From CAIYXV01 sp035506255 (GTDB lineage: Bacteria; Margulisbacteria; WOR-1; XYC2-FULL-46-14; WPAF01), in NCBI GenBank assembly GCA_035506255.1, contig DATJPS010000026.1:1-10966 (forward strand): a DNA stretch of 10,966 nucleotides, read 5' to 3'. This document shows positions 1 through 4,956 of the stretch, one piece after another. Position numbers and translations under genes: made by a program. The notes under the pieces are model-generated. The model saw nothing but the letters and a program-made list of their open reading frames with translations, made no database searches and had not been told where the DNA came from. Each line of letters opens with the position of its first letter. Position 1 is the stretch's first letter.

Positions 1-75
1 GATCTCGTCCGCGGTGCGGATGATCGGCATCGGGCAGAGCAATCCGTAGCAATCAAGTTTAACGTCCGCTTTCAT
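1..75 (-). CDS. tusA: TusA/SirA/YedF-family sulfur carrier protein, 3' part beyond window
   Basis: Only the first 25 codons are in the window; the gene continues past base 1. They contain the TusA family signature CYGLLCPMPI, a Cys followed four residues later by Cys-Pro-x-Pro. In TusA the first cysteine of this signature carries a persulfide received from a cysteine desulfurase and hands it on to tRNA thiolation, molybdenum cofactor or sulfur oxidation pathways in the cytoplasm. The start is the ATG at 73-75 (minus strand). An AGGAG lies 9 nt upstream and overlaps the TAG stop of the dsrE2-like gene before it, so the two are probably translationally coupled. Third gene of the desulfurase-DsrE2-TusA operon. 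Because the C-terminus is missing, a fused YedF-type protein (TusA plus DsrE-like domain) cannot be excluded. Confidence 0.85.
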   Translation of the reverse strand, partial: MKADVKLDCYGLLCPMPIIRTADEI

Positions 76-87
76 CGATCTTTTCTC

Positions 88-564
88 CTAAATGAAATAG
101 CTCATCTTCCCTTCGCGCGCCATCGCCAGGTAGGTCGCCGCCCCGGCGTAGTCGTCCACTTCGGGGATAAAATCGTCCTTGCTAAACCCCATGAACGCGA
201 AAGTGGTGGTGCAGGCGATGAACTTCACCCCCTGCCCCTTCGCGATCTTCATCAGTTCTTCGATGGAAGGGACCCGGGAATTTCGCATCATTTTTTTCAT
301 CATCATCGGCCCCATGCCGAGCAGGTTAAATTTTGAGAGCGGCAGGCGCCCGGCGCCGCTCCGGTTCATGAAGTTCATCATTTTCTGCAGCAGGTTCTTT
401 CCCGAGGTGAATTTTTTCTTCCTCAGCACATTGAGCCCCCAGAAGGTGAAGAACATGTTGACCTCCATTCCCATGGAGGCGGAGGTGGTGGCCAGTATGA
501 ACGCGGCCAGCACCTTGTCCATGTCGCCTGAAAAAACGATGATATTGAACTTTTCTTTTTCCAT
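88..564 (-). CDS. DsrE2/DsrE-F-like family protein (sulfur transfer)
   Basis: The protein has 158 residues, the usual size for the DsrE2-type (peroxiredoxin-like, COG2210) branch of the DsrE/F fold. Family hallmarks are visible. They are an N-terminal beta strand with FSGDMDKVLAAF (residues 11-22), the FFTFWGLNVL segment (38-47), a Met/Lys-rich middle (60-95) and VKFIACTTTFAFMGF (113-127) followed by a GAATYL helix. Cys118 is the only cysteine and sits where the persulfide-carrying cysteine of the family is expected. Many DsrE2 proteins are thought to be membrane-associated; the hydrophobic N-terminal helix and Met-rich stretch would fit, but no clear transmembrane segment is seen. The ATG at 562-564 starts 1 nt after the desulfurase stop, with GGGGAG in the end of that gene as ribosome binding site. 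Role inferred: sulfur relay between the desulfurase and TusA. Confidence 0.85.
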   Translation of the reverse strand: MEKEKFNIIVFSGDMDKVLAAFILATTSASMGMEVNMFFTFWGLNVLRKKKFTSGKNLLQKMMNFMNRSGAGRLPLSKFNLLGMGPMMMKKMMRNSRVPSIEELMKIAKGQGVKFIACTTTFAFMGFSKDDFIPEVDDYAGAATYLAMAREGKMSYFI

Positions 565-565
565 G

Positions 566-1729
566 TTATCTCCCCAGCGGCGACATGCTGCGCAGCCGTT
601 CCACGATCGGCGGAAGCTTTTCGATCACGTATTCCGCGTCTTCCGGCACCGCGTCCTTGCCGAGGGAAAAGACCAGCGAACCGTGCACGTTCTCCTCCCC
701 TACGCCGATGGCGATCAGCACGTGCGAGGCTTTCAACGCTTTGGAAACGCACGCCGATCCGGTGGAGACCGCGATCCCTTCCATGTTGAGGAACATCGAC
801 ATCGACTCCCCTTCGATGAACTTGACGCAGCCGCTGGCGTGCCCCGGCAGCCGCTCCGTCGGATGGCCGGTGATAAAAAAGTCCGATATCTTTCCCTTCA
901 ATCCGTTGAGTATGCGGTCGCGCAGCGGCGCGAGCCGCTTTATCCGCTCCGGCATTTCTTTTACCGCCAGCTCCGCCGCCGCTCCCATCCCCACGATCCC
1001 CGGAATGTTCTGCGTCCCCGCCCTTCGCCCTTCCTCCTGCGTCCCGCCAATCATCTGCGGCAGGATCCTTGTCCCTTTTTTGACATAAAGCGCGGCAATG
1101 CCGGTGGGGCCGTAGAACTGGTTGGCCGCCAGCGAGAGCGCGTCGACCCCGAGATCGGCGACGGAGAGCGGGATCGTTCCGGCGGTTTGGACCGCGTCGA
1201 TATGAAAAACGATACCCTTACCTTTTACCTTTTCCCCGATCGCTTTGATCGGTTCGATCGTCCCGATCTCGTTGCTGGCGTGCGTGATCGTTACCAGCGT
1301 CGTTTCCGTGGTGATCGCCGCCTCCACCGAGGACGGGTCCACCAGGCCGTTGTTGTCGACCGGCAGATACGTCACTTTGAATCCTTCTTTTTCCAGCGCC
1401 TGCAGCTGGTAGAGGACGGAAAAATGTTCGATCTTAGATGAGATGATGTGTTTCCCTTTTTTTTCGTTCGCCCTGGCGATGCCGCGCAGAGCGAAATTGT
1501 TCGATTCGGTGCCGCAGGAGGTGAAGATGATCTCTTCCGGTTTCGCCCCGATCAGCGCCGCCAGCTTTTCCCTCGCCTCGTCGATCGCGGCGAGCGACGC
1601 CTGCCCCCAGTCGTGGATGTTGAGCGGATTGCCGTAAGTGTTCTTAAGGTGCGGGAGCATCGCGTCCACCACGCGGGGATCGACCGGAGTGCTGGCCATG
1701 TTGTCCAAATAAACGCTTCTTTTTTCCAT
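566..1729 (-). CDS. NifS/IscS-like cysteine desulfurase family protein, PLP-lysine position substituted
   Basis: The 387-residue length and fold-type I aminotransferase layout match NifS/IscS. Visible motifs are YLDNMASTPVDP at the N-terminus, the PLP phosphate site GTESNN, the PLP-stacking His in THASNEIGT, Asp/Gln in HIDAVQTAG, GGTQEEGRRAGTQN, and the active loop STGSACVSK with Cys327 (E. coli IscS Cys328). The enzyme normally removes sulfur from L-cysteine as a persulfide on this Cys. Two essential positions differ. The Schiff-base lysine of the SAHKFYGPKG motif is Gln204, in AANQFYGPTG (codons at 1118-1123), and the arginine of RFSLG is Val353 (codon 671-673). Either the family activity is altered or lost, or another residue substitutes. 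I chose the ATG at 1727-1729 because AGGTGA lies 6 nt upstream; a GTG three codons earlier (1738) is part of that site. First gene of the dsrE2-tusA operon. No gene symbol is given because of the substitutions. Confidence 0.85.
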   Translation of the reverse strand: MEKRSVYLDNMASTPVDPRVVDAMLPHLKNTYGNPLNIHDWGQASLAAIDEAREKLAALIGAKPEEIIFTSCGTESNNFALRGIARANEKKGKHIISSKIEHFSVLYQLQALEKEGFKVTYLPVDNNGLVDPSSVEAAITTETTLVTITHASNEIGTIEPIKAIGEKVKGKGIVFHIDAVQTAGTIPLSVADLGVDALSLAANQFYGPTGIAALYVKKGTRILPQMIGGTQEEGRRAGTQNIPGIVGMGAAAELAVKEMPERIKRLAPLRDRILNGLKGKISDFFITGHPTERLPGHASGCVKFIEGESMSMFLNMEGIAVSTGSACVSKALKASHVLIAIGVGEENVHGSLVFSLGKDAVPEDAEYVIEKLPPIVERLRSMSPLGR

Positions 1730-1734
1730 TTGAT

Positions 1735-1740
1735 TCACCT
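1735..1740 (-). promoter_or_regulatory. Ribosome binding site deciding the desulfurase start
   Basis: On the minus strand AGGTGA lies five to six bases before the ATG at 1729, a near-ideal spacing. The in-frame GTG at 1738 lies inside this motif, so it is an unlikely start codon. Confidence 0.6.
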
Positions 1741-1745
1741 GCCGA

Positions 1746-1773
1746 ATTTTAGCACATTATTATGATTAAAAAG
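1746..1773 (-). promoter_or_regulatory. Possible promoter of the sulfur-relay operon
   Basis: On the minus strand an extended -10 (TGCTAAAAT, hexamer at 1746-1751) lies about 6 bases before the AGGTGA site, giving a very short leader. The -35 region is only T-rich (CTTTTT, 16 nt upstream) and does not match TTGACA, so recognition would rest on the extended -10. This is a motif match only. Confidence 0.35.
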
Positions 1774-1781
1774 AGATCTTT

Positions 1782-1813
1782 TCCACTTTTCTTTTATTGA
1801 AAAGAAAAGTGGA
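1782..1813. repeat. Perfect 14-bp AT-rich inverted repeat, 4-nt loop
   Basis: Arm TCCACTTTTCTTTT (1782-1795) is exactly complementary to 1800-1813, with loop ATTG. On the minus strand a moderately T-rich stretch follows the stem, but it is not a clean U-tract. The hairpin lies 53 bases upstream of the desulfurase start, so it may be a leader structure or a weak terminator. Its core resembles the hairpin at 2138-2169. Confidence 0.7.
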
Positions 1814-2137
1814 TGAAAAGAAACAACCGGGGGATTCCCCCTGGACCCCCGACCTTCGTATGCCCTCGCTGCTCCGCAATTCAGATATAAAACGAATAGT
1901 TATGTCAAATCCGATGAACGTAGTGAGCGCCGCAGCTCTCCACCCCTCCCGATTGTGAAACACCCCACTCAGGTCACATCCGAATATATAATGTCCGGCG
2001 ATTTCTTATTCATTATTTAGGGTGGAGGACGGGTGGCCGTTAGCGAGTCCCGCGAATTCTTGCGGGGCGAGCTCGGGGCGGTTATCGGGCCGGGGGAAAG
2101 GGAGGTGAATAATCGAAATCGCCTAGATTTTTCTTTG

Positions 2138-2169
2138 TTACTTTCTTTTCATCATGGAAAAGAAAGTAA
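2138..2169 (-). terminator. Candidate terminator downstream of copA (13-bp hairpin)
   Basis: Arm TTACTTTCTTTTC (2138-2150) is exactly complementary to 2157-2169 around loop ATCATG. It begins 18 bases beyond the copA stop at 2188, the expected place for a terminator on the minus strand. The stem is AT-rich and the bases after it on that strand are A-rich, not a U-tract. It is therefore not a canonical intrinsic terminator and may instead be an mRNA 3'-end stabiliser or a repeat-family member. Confidence 0.45.
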
Positions 2170-2187
2170 GAAGAAAAGGGGAAAGAT

Positions 2188-4797
2188 TCAATTTTTAAAT
2201 CTTCTCATCAACAACGAGTTCGTCACCACCGACACCGAGCTGAACGCCATCGCCGCGCCGGCGATGATCGGGCTCAGCAGGAACCCGGTGAAAGGATATA
2301 GAATTCCCGCCGCGATCGGGATCCCCAGCGTGTTGTAAACGAACGCCCAAAAAAGGTTTTGTTTTATCTTGCGCATCGCGTAAGCGCTCAGTTCGATCGC
2401 CGTCACCACATCGCGCAGATCGTCCCGGACCAGCACGATCTCTCCCGTCTCGATCGCCACGTCCGTTCCGCTCCCGATGGCGATCCCCACGTCCGCCTGC
2501 GCCAGCGCCGGAGCGTCGTTGATACCGTCCCCCACCATCGCCACCTTTTTCCCCTCTTGTTGGATCTCGTATATCTTTAGCGATTTGTCCTGCGGCATCA
2601 CCTCCGCCAGCACTTCGCTTATTCCCGCCTGATCGGCGATGGCGGCAGCGGTGTGGCGGTTGTCGCCGGACAGCATCACCACCCCTTTCCCCATTTTCCT
2701 CAGCTTCGCCACCGCTTCCTTCGCGCTCTCCTTCAGCGTGTCCGCGATGCCGATCGCGCCCAGGACCGTTTTTCCTTTTGAAACGATCACCGCCGTTTTC
2801 CCCTGCGACTCCAGCCGCACCAGCGTTCCCTCAAACTTTTCCAGAGGAATGCCCGCTTCGTTAAAAAGTTTGCGGTTGCCCAGCAGTATCTCTTCGCTCA
2901 TGAAGAGCGCTTTTACGCCGCGGCCGGGGAGAGCCTCAAAACTCTCCGTATTCGGAAGGGAAAGTTTTTCCGCGGCGGCCCTGGCCAGCACCGCCTCCGC
3001 CAGCGGATGTTCGGAATTCTTTTCCGCGATCGCGGCGTGGAGCAGCAGCTCACTGCCGGAGTTCAATTCAACTATGTCCGTCACTTCCGGTTTTCCGTTG
3101 GTCAATGTCCCCGTCTTATCGAACACCACCGTATCCACGGACGACGCCAGTTGCAGCGCCTCCGCGTTCTTGATGAGTATCCCGCGCTCCGCGCCGATCC
3201 CCGTCCCCACCATCACCGCCGTCGGCGTGGCAAGCCCCAGCGCGCACGGGCAGGCGATTATCAGCACCGCGATAAAAGCGTTCAGCGCAAAGATGAAATT
3301 TCCGCTAAAGATGATCCACGCGATAAAGGTCAGCACCGCCGCCAATAGCACGCCCGGCACGAACACCGCCGAGATCCGGTCGGCCAGCTCTTCCACCGGC
3401 GCTTTGCTCCCCTGAGCGTCCTCCACCAGCTTGATGATATGGGCCAAAAAAGTGTCCTGCCCGATCTTTTCCGCTTTTATCCTGAGGGAGCCGGTCTTGA
3501 GGATGGTGGTGCCGATCACTTTCGAACCCGGTGATTTTTCCACCGGCAGGCTTTCGCCCGACACCATCGATTCGTCGACGTAAGAGCGCCCGTCAATCAC
3601 TTCTCCATCGACCGGTATTTTCCCGCCCGGTTTTACCAGAACGACGTCGCCCACTGCGACCTCGTCTATCCCGATCTCTATCTCTTTCCCGCCGCGCACC
3701 ACGGTCGCGGTCTTGGGCCGCAGGCCGATCAGCCGGCGGATCGCCTCCGACGTCCGCCCTTTCGCCCGCGCCTCAAAGTACTTGCCGAGCAGTATGAAAG
3801 TTATAAGGAAACCGGCGACCTCGTAGTAAAGATCGTTCATCCCCAGTCCGGTCCGGCCCGACCAGATCCCCACCGAAACGTAAAAACTGTAGATATAAGC
3901 GGTCCCCACTCCCATCGATACTAGCGTGTCCATGTTCGCGGTGCGCGTTTTGGTGAGCGAGATCAGTCCGCGGGTAAAGAAAATACTCCCCAGAAAAAGG
4001 ATCGGCGTGGTGAGCGCCAGTTCGATGGCGGCGGCGTTCTTCATCATGAATTCCGGCAGAGGCAGGCCGAACAGCATGTGGAGCATATAATAGACCAGCG
4101 GCAGGCAAAGGACGAAAGACCCGATAAAACGGTTGCGCAGGCTGGCTATTTCTTTTTCCCGCGCCGCCCTTTCGGCGTCCTCGGTCGCCTCTTTTTCCTC
4201 TATCGGCGTATACCCCGCCTCGCGGATCACGTCCATGATCACCCGGGGCGTCACTTTTTTGGGGTCGAACTTCACCGCCGCTTTCTCATTGACTTTGAGG
4301 TCGTAAGACAGCACGCCGGCCAGGTTCTCCAGCGCTCCTTCGATTATGCCCACACAATGGGGATTGTCCATGCCGATCACTTTCAACTTCAGCACATTTT
4401 CTTCGGATGGTTTCGGCTCCACCACTTCGTAGCCGGTGGCGCGCACCACCGCTTTTATCTTTTCGATGTCGGTGGTGGCGGGATCGTATTCGACGGTCGC
4501 TTTTTCGGTAGCGAAATTGACGTTGGCAGAAACGACGCCTTTAAAACTTCTCAGCCCGTTCTCGATCGCCGCCACGCACGCCGCGCAGCTCATCCCGCCG
4601 ATCGAGAACTTCAGCTTCTCGGTTTTGCGTAATGGTTTATCCACATTACGCAATACTGATTGCGCATTACGGCCTTTCTCAAGGAACGCGTCCAGGCAAT
4701 GCTGGCTGCAGAAGTAATAGGTCCGGCCGTCCTTTTCGGCCTTGAACTTCGCGTCCTTTTCGTCCACTTCCATTCCGCATATCGGATCTATTGCCAT
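2188..4797 (-). CDS. copA: Cu(I)-translocating P1B-1-type ATPase with YHS and HMA domains
   Basis: This 869-residue inner-membrane pump exports Cu(I) using ATP. Domain order is YHS metal-binding domain (1-45, CGM plus YYFCSQHC), HMA1 (about 62-128, CAAC at 71-74), HMA2 (about 136-199, GMDNPHC with a single Cys148), eight predicted membrane helices, actuator SGES (413-416), CPC in TM6 (516-518), phosphorylation site DKTGT (560-564), His-Pro 597-598 and GDGIND (756-761). Tyr-Asn 821-822 in TM7 and MAFSS (850-854) in TM8 are the Cu(I) selectivity residues of the P1B-1 class. All catalytic motifs are intact. The start is the ATG at 4795-4797, with AGGAG 9 nt upstream; the frame extends upstream to 4920, but those 41 codons cover the promoter region and match no domain. 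Residues 43-58 in the YHS-HMA1 linker are encoded by a palindromic repeat (4625-4671). No CopZ or copper regulator is seen nearby. A related P1B substrate such as Ag(I) is possible. Confidence 0.93.
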   Translation of the reverse strand: MAIDPICGMEVDEKDAKFKAEKDGRTYYFCSQHCLDAFLEKGRNAQSVLRNVDKPLRKTEKLKFSIGGMSCAACVAAIENGLRSFKGVVSANVNFATEKATVEYDPATTDIEKIKAVVRATGYEVVEPKPSEENVLKLKVIGMDNPHCVGIIEGALENLAGVLSYDLKVNEKAAVKFDPKKVTPRVIMDVIREAGYTPIEEKEATEDAERAAREKEIASLRNRFIGSFVLCLPLVYYMLHMLFGLPLPEFMMKNAAAIELALTTPILFLGSIFFTRGLISLTKTRTANMDTLVSMGVGTAYIYSFYVSVGIWSGRTGLGMNDLYYEVAGFLITFILLGKYFEARAKGRTSEAIRRLIGLRPKTATVVRGGKEIEIGIDEVAVGDVVLVKPGGKIPVDGEVIDGRSYVDESMVSGESLPVEKSPGSKVIGTTILKTGSLRIKAEKIGQDTFLAHIIKLVEDAQGSKAPVEELADRISAVFVPGVLLAAVLTFIAWIIFSGNFIFALNAFIAVLIIACPCALGLATPTAVMVGTGIGAERGILIKNAEALQLASSVDTVVFDKTGTLTNGKPEVTDIVELNSGSELLLHAAIAEKNSEHPLAEAVLARAAAEKLSLPNTESFEALPGRGVKALFMSEEILLGNRKLFNEAGIPLEKFEGTLVRLESQGKTAVIVSKGKTVLGAIGIADTLKESAKEAVAKLRKMGKGVVMLSGDNRHTAAAIADQAGISEVLAEVMPQDKSLKIYEIQQEGKKVAMVGDGINDAPALAQADVGIAIGSGTDVAIETGEIVLVRDDLRDVVTAIELSAYAMRKIKQNLFWAFVYNTLGIPIAAGILYPFTGFLLSPIIAGAAMAFSSVSVVTNSLLMRRFKN
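4625..4671. repeat. Palindromic repeat inserted in frame within copA
   Basis: TTGCGTAATG (4625-4634) and CATTACGCAA (4644-4653) form a perfect 10-bp inverted repeat with a 9-nt loop. The next bases make a second one, CGCAAT (4649-4654) with ATTGCG (4659-4664), and CATTACG recurs at 4665-4671. The block encodes residues 43-58 of CopA, in a linker between the YHS and first HMA domain, where inserted residues should be tolerated. Alternating ATTACGCAAT-like units of this kind look like a small dispersed repeat rather than protein-driven sequence. Confidence 0.6.
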
Positions 4798-4806
4798 GTT
4801 GCCACG

Positions 4807-4811
4807 CTCCT
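4807..4811 (-). promoter_or_regulatory. copA: Ribosome binding site of copA
   Basis: AGGAG on the minus strand lies 9 nt before the ATG at 4797. It decides in favour of the 869-residue protein that starts directly with the YHS domain. Confidence 0.65.
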
Positions 4812-4820
4812 GATGCTCAA

Positions 4821-4848
4821 ATGTTATCACATAATCGGGCCGGTTCAA
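4821..4848 (-). promoter_or_regulatory. Putative copA promoter
   Basis: On the minus strand TTGAAC (4843-4848) and TAACAT (4821-4826, preceded by TG, an extended -10) are 16 bp apart. The transcript would start about 15-20 bases before the copA ATG, close to the AGGAG. The -35 box lies inside the palindrome at 4839-4853. The site is divergent from the promoter at 4893-4920. Confidence 0.5.
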
Positions 4849-4853
4849 CCGGC
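4839..4853. promoter_or_regulatory. 15-bp palindrome over the copA -35 box, possible operator
   Basis: GCCGGTT-C-AACCGGC is a perfect inverted repeat of 7-bp arms around one base. It covers the putative -35 hexamer of copA, a typical place for a repressor operator. Copper ATPase genes are often controlled by CsoR, CopY or CueR-type regulators, but I cannot match this sequence to one of their known sites. Factor and role are inferred. Confidence 0.45.
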
Positions 4854-4892
4854 GGCAAAAAAATCCGTTCATCCCCTCTGCCCATTTCCCGC

Positions 4893-4920
4893 TTGACACC
4901 GCTTTTTTTAGGTCTATCAT
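4893..4920 (+). promoter_or_regulatory. Promoter of the 588-aa surface protein gene
   Basis: A perfect -35 TTGACA (4893-4898) is followed after 16 bp by TATCAT (4915-4920, one mismatch to TATAAT). The predicted start of transcription is near 4927, giving a leader of about 30 bases that holds AGGAG. Confidence 0.7.
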
Positions 4921-4940
4921 TGTATCAATTATTCGATATT

Positions 4941-4945
4941 AGGAG
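4941..4945 (+). promoter_or_regulatory. Ribosome binding site before a TTG start
   Basis: AGGAG lies 11 nt before the TTG at 4957, with GAGGG nearer at 4948-4952. There is no ATG or GTG in frame between the promoter and the signal peptide, so TTG is the likely start codon. Confidence 0.55.
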
Positions 4946-4956
4946 TTGAGGGCATT

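Larger units (their letters stand above)
1739..2187. other. Gene-free interval between the desulfurase operon and copA
   Basis: About 450 bases lie between two minus-strand genes with no reading frame I believe. The interval holds an AT-rich perfect hairpin at each end (1782-1813 and 2138-2169). Between them are a G5/C5 inverted repeat at 1829-1841, a CCCGC/GCGGG inverted repeat at 2049-2066 and a CGAGCTCG palindrome at 2068-2075. The frames at 1766-1963 (minus) and 2033-2338 (plus) run through these repeats, lack ribosome binding sites and resemble no family. Plausible readings are copA transcription termination, an operon leader, or a degenerate mobile or repeat element. Confidence 0.5.

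Noticed and set aside
179..1441. 420-codon plus-strand frame antisense to the desulfurase and DsrE2 genes
   Set aside because: Composition (Arg/His/Asp-rich) and lack of motifs show it is an antisense shadow of GC-rich coding sequence; the opposite strand has clear family motifs.
1766..1963. 65-codon open frame, minus strand
   Set aside because: It runs through the hairpin and G5/C5 repeats, has no good ribosome binding site and matches no family; best explained as repeat-derived noise.
1985..1992. TATAAT at 1987-1992 as a plus-strand promoter
   Set aside because: No -35-like hexamer at 15-18 bp upstream and no credible gene downstream on that strand.
2033..2338. 101-codon open frame, plus strand, overlapping the end of copA
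   Set aside because: Its first half crosses the intergenic repeats and its second half is antisense to copA; no protein-like features.
4798..4920. N-terminal extension of CopA to an upstream ATG (910 residues)
   Set aside because: The 41 extra codons cover the promoter, palindrome and ribosome binding site of copA and add no domain; the ATG at 4797 has AGGAG at good spacing.
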